Source: an uncultured bacterium (GTDB lineage Bacteria > Bacillota > Clostridia > Oscillospirales > Acutalibacteraceae). From it: a DNA stretch of 23,290 bases. This document shows, piece by piece, positions 1 through 8,443 of the stretch. How positions within the stretch are numbered: the stretch's first letter is position 1; every line of letters starts with the position of its first letter. The notes below the pieces were generated by a model. The model did not search any database, was not told the origin of the DNA, and saw nothing but the letters and a program-made list of their open reading frames with translations. Location: assembly GCA_905215855.1 (NCBI GenBank), contig CAJMRT010000032.1, positions 1 to 23,290 of the forward strand, written 5' to 3'. A program made the translations under genes and the position numbers.

Positions 1-127
1 ATATTGCCCTATGCATAGCGAGTGCCTCGCACCCTGTTCGTGTAGACAGTTTAATATAACCAAAGTTACGACTCCCGAGATTAACTTTGTGCTAATATTG
101 CCCTATGCATAGCGAGTGCCTCGCACC
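1..127. repeat. Two identical 33-bp direct repeats, 94 bp apart
   Basis: Bases 1-33 and 95-127 are identical. Each contains a small palindrome (GCGAG-TGC-CTCGC, 18-30 in the first copy). Between them, 61-68 and 82-89 form an inverted repeat (CAAAGTTA/TAACTTTG). The stretch at 38-56 resembles 8524-8540. With only two copies and a palindromic core this is an intergenic repeat family rather than a CRISPR array. Its left limit may lie outside the window. Confidence 0.8.
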
Positions 128-166
128 ATATTTATATACATAGTTACCGCAATGCATACCATATCA

Positions 167-199
167 TGCCCGAGTGTAGCATTGTAACCATTTGTACAA
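167..199. repeat. 33-bp repeat module, second copy at 8561-8593
   Basis: The stretch matches 8561-8593 at 29 of 33 positions by eye, and all four differences are transitions. Both copies lie beside palindromic repeats, so the module seems to be part of a larger dispersed intergenic element. No coding sense is visible. Confidence 0.7.
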
Positions 200-206
200 A
201 TAAACG

Positions 207-239
207 CAAAAAATCCGAGCATCAAAACAATGCTCGGAT
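207..239 (-). terminator. Intrinsic terminator after serA
   Basis: A perfect 10-bp stem (213-222 with 230-239) with a 7-base loop is followed on the minus strand by a run of six T. It lies 38 bp past the serA stop. The plus strand also has a T run after the stem (242-247), so it may work in both directions. Confidence 0.9.
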
Positions 240-276
240 AATTTTTTACAACATTAAAGCTCAATTAAAATCGAAA

Positions 277-1431
277 TCAGATTGCACGAACTCTGATTAC
301 GCCGTCAACTGCTGCGATTTTTGCAAGGTCATCTGCACCGGCGCCTGCAACATCAATAATTGTGTAAGCGTAGTCGCCACGGCTCTTTGAAAGCATATTT
401 TCAACATTGCCGCTGATCTGTGTGAGAACCTTCTTGAGAAGCTCTGGAACATTCTTGTGAGCAACGCAGAAACGGGTGTCGTCAGCATTTGTTCTTGCAA
501 GTGAAATTGCAGGATAGTTTACGGAGTTGATGATGTTACCGTTCTCGAGGTACTCCTTAACCTGATCACAAGCCATAACAGCACAATTTTCTTCACTTTC
601 GGGAGTTGATGCACCGAGGTGCGGGAGGCAGATAATATTCTCTTCACCGAGGATATCGTCTGTTCCGAAGTCTGTAACATACTTGGCAACCTTGCCGCTC
701 TTAACAGCCTCAAGAACAGCTGTTGAATTAACAAGACCGTCACGGCTGAAGTTGAGAATACGAACACCGTCTTTCATCTTGGCAATCATATCGGCATCAA
801 CCATATCTCTTGTGTCATCAGTAAGCGGAACATGGATTGTGAGGTAGTCACAATTTACCATAACATCTTCTGCGCTCTTTTGGAGCTTAACTGTAGGAGC
901 AAGCTTGAGAGCGTTGCCTACAGACATAAACGGGTCAAAGCCGATTACATTCATACCGAGAGCAACAGCGGCATTTGCAACAAGAATACCGATTGCTCCA
1001 AGACCGATAACGCCGAGTGTCTTGCCCTTGATTTCAGGACCTACGAACTGACTTTTGCCCTTTTCAACCATCTTACCAACAGCTGCACCGTTGCCCTTGA
1101 GAGTCTTTGCCCATTCATAACCCTCAATAATCTTACGGTTTGAAAGAAGAAGTCCTGCGATAACAAGCTCCTTAACAGCGTTTGCGTTAGCACCCGGAGT
1201 ATTGAAAACAACAATGCCCTGCTCACTGCACTTATCCTTCGGAATGTTGTTTGTGCCTGCGCCTGCTCTTGCAATTGCAAGAAGGTTGTCGGCAAATTCC
1301 ATATCGTGCATTGCGGCACTTCTTACAAGAACTGCGTCAGGGTTCTGAACATCGTCACCGTATTTATAGTTATCGCCAAGACGGCTTGTGCCGATAGCGG
1401 CGATTTTGTTTAATGTAAGAATGTTATACAT
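277..1431 (-). CDS. serA: D-3-phosphoglycerate dehydrogenase, short form with ACT domain
   Basis: This enzyme oxidises 3-phosphoglycerate to 3-phosphohydroxypyruvate with NAD, the first step of serine synthesis. The 384-residue product has the D-2-hydroxyacid dehydrogenase layout: a split catalytic domain, a Rossmann GLGAIG motif at 143-148, catalytic Arg230 (NFSRDG) and His271 (LPHLGAST), and a C-terminal ACT-like domain at about 317-384. The usual catalytic Glu position appears to be Asp258. I chose the ATG at 1431 because an AAGGA site (1441-1445) sits 9 bases upstream. The in-frame TTG at 1440 directly abuts that site and cannot use it. The gene follows serC by 87 bp, so the two are probably co-transcribed, and it ends at the 207-239 terminator. 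Confidence 0.95.
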   Translation of the reverse strand: MYNILTLNKIAAIGTSRLGDNYKYGDDVQNPDAVLVRSAAMHDMEFADNLLAIARAGAGTNNIPKDKCSEQGIVVFNTPGANANAVKELVIAGLLLSNRKIIEGYEWAKTLKGNGAAVGKMVEKGKSQFVGPEIKGKTLGVIGLGAIGILVANAAVALGMNVIGFDPFMSVGNALKLAPTVKLQKSAEDVMVNCDYLTIHVPLTDDTRDMVDADMIAKMKDGVRILNFSRDGLVNSTAVLEAVKSGKVAKYVTDFGTDDILGEENIICLPHLGASTPESEENCAVMACDQVKEYLENGNIINSVNYPAISLARTNADDTRFCVAHKNVPELLKKVLTQISGNVENMLSKSRGDYAYTIIDVAGAGADDLAKIAAVDGVIRVRAI

Positions 1432-1478
1432 CAAAATCAATCCTTTTTAATTTTTTATTTTAAGACTTTACAATAACA

Positions 1479-1495
1479 GGCGAACAGCGTTCGCC
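1479..1495. repeat. GGCGAAC-type palindrome between serC and serA
   Basis: A 7-bp stem GGCGAAC/GTTCGCC encloses AGC. It belongs to the same family as the palindromes at 3873-3899, 4963-4979 and 8605-8621. With no T run after it on the minus strand, it is unlikely to be a full terminator. Confidence 0.75.
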
Positions 1496-1518
1496 CGTCA
1501 TATCATAATATTCAATAA

Positions 1519-2604
1519 TTACTTGTTTTCAGCCTCGAACTTCTTCATAAACTCAACGAGTTTTTCAACGCCCTCATAAGGCATAGCGTTGTAGATTGAA
1601 GCTCTCATACCGCCGACTGTGCGATGACCCTTGATATTAACAAGACCGTTTTCAGTAGCCTCTTTAACAAACTTAGCGTCAAGGTCAGCATCACCTGTAA
1701 CGAACGGAACATTCATAAGCGAACGATCCTCGGGAACAACAGTACCCTTGAAAAGCTCTGAAGAATCGAGGAAACCGTAGAGAAGGTCAGCCTTCTTCTT
1801 GTTGATTTCATACATCTTATCAAGACCGCCAACCTCGTTCTTAATCCACTCAAGAACAAGCTTTGCAATGTAAATTGTGTAGCAAGGCGGTGTGTTGAAC
1901 ATTGAACCGTTGTCAGCGTGAGTTTTCCAGTTAAGCATTGTAGGAGTGATATCCATAGCGTTGCCGATAAGATCCTCACGAACGATAACAACCGTAAGAC
2001 CTGCCGGAGCCATGTTCTTCTGTGCGCCTGCATAGAGAACGCCGAACTTTGAAACATCAATCGGTCTTGAAAGAATACAGGAAGAAATATCTGCAACGAG
2101 CGGAACATCACCTGTGTCGGGAAGCTCGTGATAAACAGTGCCGTAGATAGTGTTGTTCATACAGATGTAGAAATAGTCAGCGTCCTTTGTGAATGTTGAA
2201 GGATCGAGCTTTGGAATGTATGTGAAAGTCTTGTCAGCCGATGAAGCAACAACATTAGCCTGACCGTAACGGGCAGCCTCTGCATGAGCCTTTTTAGCCC
2301 ACTGACCTGTGATAACATAATCAGCCTTGCCGCTCTTTGTCATAAGGTTCATAGGGATAGCCGCAAACTGTGTTGACGCACCGCCCTGAAGGAAAAGAAC
2401 CTTGTAGTTGTCGGGAATGTTCATAACCTCCCTGAGAAGAGCCTCGGCACCCTCAATAATTGTACCGTAAATTTTTGAACGGTGTGACATTTCCATAACG
2501 CTCTGACCGCTACCCTCATAATCGAGCATTTCTGCCGCAGCTTTTTTAAGCACAGACTCAGGCAGCATTGAAGGACCTGCCGAAAAATTATATACTCTTG
2601 CCAT
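1519..2604 (-). CDS. serC: Phosphoserine aminotransferase
   Basis: This PLP enzyme transfers an amino group from glutamate to 3-phosphohydroxypyruvate, the second step of serine synthesis and the step after the neighbouring SerA. The 361-residue product has the usual length for the family and the typical N-terminus NFSAGPSMLP. It also has the phosphate-binding GGAS at 74-77, Asp172 in ADISS, and the Schiff-base lysine K196 in GAQKN. The ATG at 2604 follows an AAGGGAG ribosome binding site (2614-2620). A strong promoter at 2667-2695 makes this the first gene of a serC-serA unit. No serB is visible nearby. Confidence 0.97.
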   Translation of the reverse strand: MARVYNFSAGPSMLPESVLKKAAAEMLDYEGSGQSVMEMSHRSKIYGTIIEGAEALLREVMNIPDNYKVLFLQGGASTQFAAIPMNLMTKSGKADYVITGQWAKKAHAEAARYGQANVVASSADKTFTYIPKLDPSTFTKDADYFYICMNNTIYGTVYHELPDTGDVPLVADISSCILSRPIDVSKFGVLYAGAQKNMAPAGLTVVIVREDLIGNAMDITPTMLNWKTHADNGSMFNTPPCYTIYIAKLVLEWIKNEVGGLDKMYEINKKKADLLYGFLDSSELFKGTVVPEDRSLMNVPFVTGDADLDAKFVKEATENGLVNIKGHRTVGGMRASIYNAMPYEGVEKLVEFMKKFEAENK

Positions 2605-2666
2605 TTCTGATATCTCCCTTTTTAAAGAAAATTTAAAAATATAGTTGTAAAAATAAATACATTTAA

Positions 2667-2695
2667 ATTATACGCTTTTAGCACGCTAAAGTCAA
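2667..2695 (-). promoter_or_regulatory. Promoter of serC-serA
   Basis: On the minus strand TTGACT (2690-2695) and TATAAT (2667-2672) are separated by exactly 17 bases. Transcription would start near 2660, giving a leader of about 55 bases, too short for a T-box or other large riboswitch. Confidence 0.85.
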
Positions 2696-2756
2696 TAAAT
2701 TCAAAGCGATAAAGTATAAAAAGCGAAAAATTTCGTGATTCTGTTGTGCAAATGAA

Positions 2757-3692
2757 TCAGCCAAGCTTAATTTTGCCGATGCAGCCAACGATTTCATCTC
2801 TCATACGCTCTGCTTCTTTGCGAGCGGCAACGGCAAAATCTTCTTCTGTAAGTCCCTGCTTTTTCCAAGCACACATAATGCCGCGGCTTGAGTTGATGAT
2901 TGCGCCAAGACCGTTTTCATCAAATGCGTTTTTAACATCATCGGCACCGCCGCCCTGAGCACCGTAACCGGGAACAAGGAAGAATGTGTGCGGAAGTTTT
3001 GCTCTCATTTCACCGAGCTGTTCGGGATATGTTGCACCCACAACAGCACCTACTGCCGAATAGCCGTGCTTACCCATAAGGTCTTCGCCCCAGCCTTCGC
3101 ACATCTTGCCCATATGCTCATAAACGCTCTCGTTTGTTTCAAGCTTCATATCCTGAAGTTCGCCCGAGCTTGGGTTTGAAGTTTTTACAAGAACAAAAAT
3201 GCCCTTGTCGTCCGAATCGCAAATTTTTGCAAGCGGCTTGATACCGTCTGTTCCGAGGTAACCGTTTACCGTGAGTGCGTCTGCACCGAATGCGTCAATA
3301 CTTTCGCCTGCAACATCTGTATGACCGAGATGTGCCGTAGCATATGCCTCCATAGTTGTGCCGATATCGTTACGCTTGCCGTCTGTGATAACGAACATAC
3401 CCTTTGACTTTGCATAAGCGATTGTGTCGCAAAGAGCCTTAACGCCCTGCCATCCGTACATTTCATAATATGCAGCCTGTGGCTTTACGGCAGGAACAAT
3501 ATCATAAAGCGCGTCAATAAGCGCCTTGTTGAACTCAAAAAGTGCAGCAGCCGCACCCTCAAGCGTCTTGCCGTACTTTTCAAAGCATTTTGTTTTGATT
3601 GATTCGGGAACATAGTCAAGCTTTGGGTCAAGACCTGCAACCGTAGGATTCTGCATTTTTACAATGTTTTCGATAAGTCTGTCAAATGCCAT
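2757..3692 (-). CDS. pyrF: Orotidine 5'-phosphate decarboxylase, subfamily 2
   Basis: The enzyme converts OMP to UMP, the last step of de novo UMP synthesis. The 311-residue product has the longer bacterial subfamily-2 form, with substrate-binding LDPKLD at 21-26 and the catalytic DxKxxD set at Asp104, Lys106 and Asp109 in DGKRND. I chose the ATG at 3692 because GAGGAG (3700-3705) lies 7 bases upstream. An earlier in-frame ATG at 3707 overlaps that site. The gene lies 216 bp behind the aldolase-like gene, and that gap holds two palindromic repeats. No clear promoter is visible there, so it may be read from the pyrC side. Confidence 0.95.
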   Translation of the reverse strand: MAFDRLIENIVKMQNPTVAGLDPKLDYVPESIKTKCFEKYGKTLEGAAAALFEFNKALIDALYDIVPAVKPQAAYYEMYGWQGVKALCDTIAYAKSKGMFVITDGKRNDIGTTMEAYATAHLGHTDVAGESIDAFGADALTVNGYLGTDGIKPLAKICDSDDKGIFVLVKTSNPSSGELQDMKLETNESVYEHMGKMCEGWGEDLMGKHGYSAVGAVVGATYPEQLGEMRAKLPHTFFLVPGYGAQGGGADDVKNAFDENGLGAIINSSRGIMCAWKKQGLTEEDFAVAARKEAERMRDEIVGCIGKIKLG

Positions 3693-3791
3693 AGTGATTC
3701 TCCTCATTTTTTGTTATTCTTTCTATGGTCGGGCAAACAATTCATATCCCGACTGCAATATCTTTTTTACAATGCTGTTGTTCGCTTGTAG

Positions 3792-3810
3792 GGGCGGATA
3801 TCATCCGCCC
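3792..3810. repeat. GGGCGGAT-type palindrome
   Basis: An 8-bp perfect stem GGGCGGAT/ATCCGCCC encloses ATC. Similar palindromes lie at 5051-5069 and 8653-8679, so this is a dispersed family confined to gaps between genes in this window. Confidence 0.8.
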
Positions 3811-3872
3811 GCTTGATGTGAATTTATGTTTGTGAAAAATTATTTGATATTATCAATGTTGCGTATTCACTT

Positions 3873-3899
3873 GTAGTGGCGAACCGTGTTCGCCCCTAC
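3873..3899. repeat. GTAGTGGCGAAC-type palindrome
   Basis: Two 12-base arms pair around CGT with a single G-T wobble. It lies just past the aldolase-like gene, 62 bp from a GGGCGGAT-type palindrome. The same two types are paired at similar spacing in the next gap upstream. Confidence 0.8.
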
Positions 3900-3908
3900 G
3901 AATTATTT

Positions 3909-4889
3909 TTAGCTGTTGATAATATCATAAAGTTCGTTTGAGAACTTGTAGTAATCCTGTCTGTCCTCTTTTACGAACTGAATTGCCGGACGGGGGTGCG
4001 TGTTGTACTGACCTGTGAGGAGATACGGAATATCGTAGCCCCACTTAACGCCCTCAGCCTTAAACTTGTGGGTATACTCTTCGATAATTCTGAGGATAGG
4101 TGCAACCTGATACTTCGGGTTTTTGAGGAAACCGAGGAGAAGCTCAAGCGCACAGTTGCCTGCGCCTCTGCCCATGCCGTCAACGGTTGCGTCAAGGTAG
4201 CTTACGCCCTGAGTCATAGCCTCGATTGTGTTGGCAAAAGCAAGCTGCTGGTTGTTGTGAGCGTGGATACCGACCGACTTGCCGTACTTGTCGGCAATTG
4301 AGCAGTAAAGGTCTGCAAGTCGTCTTGACTCCTCGGGATAGAGTGCGCCGTAGCTGTCAACAATGTAGAAAGCGTTTACGGGAGTTTTGCCGAGAGTTTC
4401 AAGAGCCGCTGTAATATCCTCGGTTCTTGCCTTTGAAACAGCCATAATATTGATTGTTGTTTCGTAGCCCTTCTTTGCAGCGTCCTCAATCATTTCAACA
4501 GCCGCAGGAATTGCGTTGATGTATGTTGCAATTCTGATGAGGTCAATCGGGCTGTCCTTCTTTGCGATAATATCCTTCTTAAAATCTGTTCTGCCGACAT
4601 CAGCCATAACAGCGATTTTAAGAGAAGTCTTGTTGTCGCCTACAATTTTCCTGATATCTGCATCGTTACAGAATTTCCACTTGCCGAAATCCTCTTCGTT
4701 AAAGATTTCCTTTGATGCCTTGTAGCCGAATTCCATATAATCAACGCCGGCTTTAACATTTGCATTGTAAAGATCCTTGATAAATTTGTCGTCAAATCTA
4801 AAATCGTTGCAAAGACCGCCGTCACGGATTGTTGCATCTACTACTCTGATGTCCTGTCTTACCGACAGGAGGTCGCCTTTCTGTGCCAT
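3909..4889 (-). CDS. DRE-TIM metallolyase / HMGL-like aldolase protein
   Basis: The 326-residue protein has the fold signature of the DRE-TIM metallolyases, which include HMG-CoA lyase, isopropylmalate synthase and 4-hydroxy-2-oxovalerate aldolase. Visible motifs are DATIRDGG at 18-25, the metal-ligand pair His209/His211 in HAHNN, DSYGALYP at 178-185 and a glycine-rich GMGRGAGN at 238-245. It lacks the extra C-terminal domains of isopropylmalate synthase and carboxylases, so it should be a stand-alone lyase or aldolase. Its substrate cannot be read from the sequence. A good AAAGGAG site (4897-4903) precedes the ATG. It lies between pyrC and pyrF on the same strand; whether it serves pyrimidine metabolism is only a guess. 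Confidence 0.85.
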   Translation of the reverse strand: MAQKGDLLSVRQDIRVVDATIRDGGLCNDFRFDDKFIKDLYNANVKAGVDYMEFGYKASKEIFNEEDFGKWKFCNDADIRKIVGDNKTSLKIAVMADVGRTDFKKDIIAKKDSPIDLIRIATYINAIPAAVEMIEDAAKKGYETTINIMAVSKARTEDITAALETLGKTPVNAFYIVDSYGALYPEESRRLADLYCSIADKYGKSVGIHAHNNQQLAFANTIEAMTQGVSYLDATVDGMGRGAGNCALELLLGFLKNPKYQVAPILRIIEEYTHKFKAEGVKWGYDIPYLLTGQYNTHPRPAIQFVKEDRQDYYKFSNELYDIINS

Positions 4890-4962
4890 AATTTAACTCC
4901 TTTATGTTAAATAAATTTTCTGTTTATTTACCGACAGTCATTGACCGCCATTTTAACCGATT

Positions 4963-4985
4963 GGCGAACACGGTTCGCCGCTACA
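4963..4985. repeat. GGCGAAC-type palindrome
   Basis: A 7-bp stem GGCGAAC/GTTCGCC around ACG at 4963-4979 is followed by GCTAC, matching the flank seen in the copies at 3873-3899 and 8600-8621 in the opposite orientation. Confidence 0.75.
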
Positions 4986-5050
4986 GTATATCATTATCTT
5001 TGTTTCATTTATAGAATTTGTTTTAACAACAATTTCGCACTATTACTTGC

Positions 5051-5073
5051 GGGCGGATAATATCCGCCCCTAC
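5051..5073. repeat. GGGCGGAT-type palindrome
   Basis: The core 5051-5069 is a perfect 19-base palindrome (GGGCGGATA, A, TATCCGCCC), followed by CTAC. It lies between the pyrC stop and the aldolase-like gene and may form an RNA hairpin. The downstream sequence on the minus strand is not a strong T run. Confidence 0.75.
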
Positions 5074-5086
5074 GGGTTTTATTAGC

Positions 5087-6352
5087 TTAATCCTCAAAAA
5101 CTACCTTACCGCCGAGGATTGTCTTTTTGACTTTACCTGTGAGGGTTCTGCCCTTGAACGGGGTGTTTTTGCTTTTGCCGTGAAGTTTATCGACATCAAC
5201 TGTCCATTCTTCATCGGGATTTATAAGAACAACATCGGCATTTGCACCGACTGAAAGTGTGCCTGCGTTGATTTTTAAAATCCTTGCAGGATTGACACTC
5301 ATCTTCTCAACAAGCTGTGAAAGCGTCATTTTTCCTGTCTTAACAAGGTATGTGTTGCAGACCGCAAACGAGGTTTCCATACCGATTGAACCGTTGGGGG
5401 CTTTTACAAAATCAGCCTTTTCCTCGGGTGTATGCGGTGCGTGGTCGGTTGCAATGGCATCAAGTGTGCCGTCACAAAGTCCGTTGATAATCTCGTCAAC
5501 ATCAGCCTGAGTTCTGAGAGGCGGATTCATTCTGTAATCAGCATCACCTCTTAAAAGCTCCCTGTCCGTGAGCGAAACATAATGCGGAGCGGTTTCGGCG
5601 GTCACCTTAACACCTCTCCTTTTGGCATCACGGATAAGCGCAACGCTTGTTTTGGTGCTGACATGGCAGATATGAACAGGCTCGTCAAGAGCGGCGGCAA
5701 GTGCAATTTCTCTTGCAGTTCCGCAGTCCTCAGCACCTGCAGGGATTCCCTTTACACCGAGTTTTTCGGAAACTTCGCCCTCGTTGATTTTACCGCCATC
5801 GGCAAGGAACAAATCTTCGCAATGTGCGACAATTGTCATACCGAGCTTTGGAGCTTTTTTCATTGCATCGCTCAAATACTTGGTGTTTTCGACAGGTCTG
5901 CCGTCATCGGTAAGTGCGATTGCACCTGCGTTCTTCACGGCTTCAATGTCTGTGGGTGCTTCGCTTTTGAGTCCCTTTGTAACGCTTGCCGCAACATAAA
6001 CACGGCTGTCTGCACCCTTAGCCTTGTCGAGAATATACCTTACAACCTCGGGACTGTCGGTTGTGGGGTTGGTGTTTGGCATTGCAAGCAGGCTTGTAAC
6101 ACCGCCTGCGGCAGCCGCCTTACAGCCTGTGATAATATCCTCTTTGTGAGTTTGACCGGGGTCACGAAGATGCACATGCATATCAACAAAACCCGGAACG
6201 GCACAAAGACCGTCTGCGTCAATAATCTCACCGTTTGATGTGATACCGCTGCCGATTTTGGCAATCACACCGTCTTTGATGAGAATATCTGTTTTTTCAT
6301 TAAGATTGTCGGCAGGGGAAACAACCACTGCGTTTTTAATTAGCATTTCCAT
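5087..6352 (-). CDS. pyrC: Dihydroorotase, type I
   Basis: This zinc enzyme cyclises carbamoyl aspartate to dihydroorotate in UMP synthesis. The 421-residue product has the type I (PyrC/AllB-like amidohydrolase) pattern: metal ligands His59 and His61 in DMHVHLRDPG, Asp150 in TDDG where other amidohydrolases carry the carboxylated lysine, His177 in VAHCED, His230 in CHVST, and Asp303 in ATDHAPH. The CHVST and MNPPLR motifs favour dihydroorotase over allantoinase. The ATG at 6352 follows GGAGG (6361-6365) by 8 bases. The gene is only 26 bp downstream of the large membrane protein gene, so the two are probably one transcript. Confidence 0.95.
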   Translation of the reverse strand: MEMLIKNAVVVSPADNLNEKTDILIKDGVIAKIGSGITSNGEIIDADGLCAVPGFVDMHVHLRDPGQTHKEDIITGCKAAAAGGVTSLLAMPNTNPTTDSPEVVRYILDKAKGADSRVYVAASVTKGLKSEAPTDIEAVKNAGAIALTDDGRPVENTKYLSDAMKKAPKLGMTIVAHCEDLFLADGGKINEGEVSEKLGVKGIPAGAEDCGTAREIALAAALDEPVHICHVSTKTSVALIRDAKRRGVKVTAETAPHYVSLTDRELLRGDADYRMNPPLRTQADVDEIINGLCDGTLDAIATDHAPHTPEEKADFVKAPNGSIGMETSFAVCNTYLVKTGKMTLSQLVEKMSVNPARILKINAGTLSVGANADVVLINPDEEWTVDVDKLHGKSKNTPFKGRTLTGKVKKTILGGKVVFED

Positions 6353-6378
6353 TGTGTTTTCCTCCGTTAAGAAAAGAT

Positions 6379-8346
6379 TTATCTTCTCTTGTTTCTATTT
6401 GCGGGACGGCGGTTTTGCTGTGGACGGCGGTCGGTTCTGCTGTGAACCTGAACAAGTCCGTCACTTTCACCTCTTTCGGCACGCAATCTTGCACGCTCCG
6501 CTTTCTGTCTTTCTCTCTCTCTTCTCTCTTCCTCTGCCTTTTTGCGTTTGGCAATTGCACGCTTACGCTTTATCATTCTTGAAACATTCTTGCAGAAGTA
6601 TCCGCAATGAACGCCAAAATTCTTAACTCCGCCTGCAAATCCTTTGAGAGCATTTCCGACATTTTCACCTACATTGGCAAGAACTTCGCCTGCTGACTTT
6701 TTATTGGTCGGTTCGCCTTCATTTTCTTTATTCTGCTCCTCTTCAAGAGCTTTTTGCTTAACGGTTTCAGCTTTCTTTTCAACCTCGCCGATAACATCAA
6801 AGTCTTCGGCATCTCTGAGGTCAGAACTTTTGATAACTCCCATTGACTTTTTGGGAGCTTCTTCAAAGAAGTCGTAACCGCTGTCAAACTTGTTTTTCTT
6901 CGCCTTTGACCTTACGAGTTCTTCGTCGTCAACCTCTTCTTCGGTTTCCTCTTCGGGGTCATCGCTTCCAAAAATGAGGTTTGCGTACTCGTCAACTTTT
7001 TTCTCAAGCGGATGCTTCTTTTCGGGAACTTCTTCTGTTTCTTCAACATCGGCATTGTCCTCACGGTCAATGTCATCGGGTTCGCTTGTTTCAAAAAGGT
7101 CGTGTTCAGGCTCGGGGATAACGAGTGTCGGACCTGACGAAGAACTTATGTCCTCGTATTCTTCAGGTGTTTCTGCGTTATCTTTTTCGATTTCATCATT
7201 TTTTTCGGGTTCAGTCTTTGAGGTGTCTGCTGCGGTAGGCTCCTTTTTTTTTTCGTCCTCCGTGCTGTTTTCCTCGTAACCGTAATTGTTTTTATAAGCC
7301 TCACGCTCAAGCTCATTTTTATAAGCTCTTGCTGAGTTGATTATCTCGTCAATTTCACTGTCGCTTGCATAGCCGTTGTCGGAAGTTGAGTTATCGTAGT
7401 CCGAATCGTCAGGCTCGTCATAATCTGCAATCACTTCGGGAGCATATCTTCTGCCCTCGGGAGCAGGCTCTTCTTCAACCTCTTTGGCATATCTCTGCTT
7501 TTTCTTTGAACGCTTTTCGGGTTTTGGTTCATCGTCAAAGTTGTCAATGTCATAATCGCCGTCCTTGTCACCAAGCTTATACTTTGACGCAAGCTCTTCA
7601 AGAATAGCGTTATTTTTCTTTGCCTTTTTATGCTTTCTGATTCTGATAGCAAAGATAATGATAAGAATAATCAGAATAACAATGAGAGCGCCGCCGCCGA
7701 TAATTATATATGGAATAATTCCCTTTGAAAATGGCAGGTCGCTGAACTTTACAGACGACACAATTTTTGAAAATGTATCATAATCAACGGCTGTAACATC
7801 GCCCTCTGTTCTCTGCATTGTGATGTTGATGTTCATACCGTCATAAACAGTGTTTGCCACAAAGGTTTTAACATTGCCGTCACTGCTCTGAGCAGTTGCG
7901 TCAAACACAAGCCATACAACCTTTTCCTGCTGATCGGGAGTACAGCTTTTGTATTCTTCGGAATTTAAAAAGTTGTTACGAATGTTGGTAAGTTCGCTTG
8001 AAGAAAGCTGGGCATAATTGGCAACATTTTCGCTGTTTTCATTTTTAGCCATAGTCACTGTCAAAATAACCGATGACATACTGTCCATACCCTGTAAGTA
8101 TATGTTTCCGTTTTCAAAACTTTTCATAGTGGTTTCGTAATCAATGCCAAAAACCGAAAAATATTTATCAGTACTTTTACTGTCCCTTGTAATGGCACTC
8201 ATACCTTCAGGCATTGAAAGCGTCATATCGTCAATCTGCGGAATTTCGTAATCATTTGTTGCACCTGCACACGCAAAAACACCGCACAACACAGTTACGG
8301 CACAAACGGCGAGTGTTACAACTCGCTTTAAAACAGTTTTCATCAT
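6379..8346 (-). CDS. Single-pass membrane protein with long charged cytoplasmic tail
   Basis: I do not recognise this 655-residue protein. It has a hydrophobic N-terminal export segment (about 5-30), an outside domain of about 180 residues, a membrane helix at about 210-234, then a basic stop-transfer patch RIRKHKK. The roughly 420-residue cytoplasmic tail is low complexity: strongly acidic and rich in Glu, Asp, Ser and Pro up to about 560, then very basic and Arg/Lys-rich to the end. Such charge segregation suggests a disordered tail that binds partners or nucleic acid. The start is uncertain: two adjacent ATGs (8346, 8343) follow a weak GGGGGA site, and the farther upstream in-frame TTG at 8382 has none. 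A Cys at 26 could fit a poor lipobox. It is the first gene before pyrC. Confidence 0.8.
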   Translation of the reverse strand: MMKTVLKRVVTLAVCAVTVLCGVFACAGATNDYEIPQIDDMTLSMPEGMSAITRDSKSTDKYFSVFGIDYETTMKSFENGNIYLQGMDSMSSVILTVTMAKNENSENVANYAQLSSSELTNIRNNFLNSEEYKSCTPDQQEKVVWLVFDATAQSSDGNVKTFVANTVYDGMNINITMQRTEGDVTAVDYDTFSKIVSSVKFSDLPFSKGIIPYIIIGGGALIVILIILIIIFAIRIRKHKKAKKNNAILEELASKYKLGDKDGDYDIDNFDDEPKPEKRSKKKQRYAKEVEEEPAPEGRRYAPEVIADYDEPDDSDYDNSTSDNGYASDSEIDEIINSARAYKNELEREAYKNNYGYEENSTEDEKKKEPTAADTSKTEPEKNDEIEKDNAETPEEYEDISSSSGPTLVIPEPEHDLFETSEPDDIDREDNADVEETEEVPEKKHPLEKKVDEYANLIFGSDDPEEETEEEVDDEELVRSKAKKNKFDSGYDFFEEAPKKSMGVIKSSDLRDAEDFDVIGEVEKKAETVKQKALEEEQNKENEGEPTNKKSAGEVLANVGENVGNALKGFAGGVKNFGVHCGYFCKNVSRMIKRKRAIAKRKKAEEERRERERQKAERARLRAERGESDGLVQVHSRTDRRPQQNRRPANRNKRR

Positions 8347-8414
8347 ATCCGTATATTCCCCCGAAACTAAAATTAGATTCAATAATACTGCTTTTCAGAA
8401 TGTATATCTAATTT

Positions 8415-8443
8415 ATTATACATAATCTGTCAAAAAAATACAA
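8415..8443 (-). promoter_or_regulatory. Probable promoter of the membrane protein-pyrC unit
   Basis: On the minus strand TATAAT (8415-8420) is preceded at 17 bases by TTGTAT (8438-8443). The -10 box is perfect and the -35 matches at about four of six positions. The -35 overlaps the last bases of the terminator-like hairpin at 8432-8466. Confidence 0.6.

Noticed and set aside
1..127. Possible CRISPR array from repeated 33-bp units
   Set aside because: Only two copies are present, the spacing is 61 bp, the repeat contains a palindrome found in other intergenic repeats, and no cas genes are visible.
2605..2660. T-box or other riboswitch before serC
   Set aside because: The leader from the mapped promoter is only about 55 bases with no stable structure.
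2705..2745. Terminator after pyrF
   Set aside because: The stem is only CGAA/TTCG with a tiny loop; too weak to list although a T run follows on the minus strand.
3693..3908. PyrR-type attenuator before pyrF
   Set aside because: The gap has only two short palindromic repeats. I see no alternative antiterminator/terminator pair and no PyrR-binding consensus.
5582..6238. 218-codon plus-strand frame opposite pyrC
   Set aside because: It is a shadow of a highly conserved enzyme on the other strand, with no start signal or recognisable domain.
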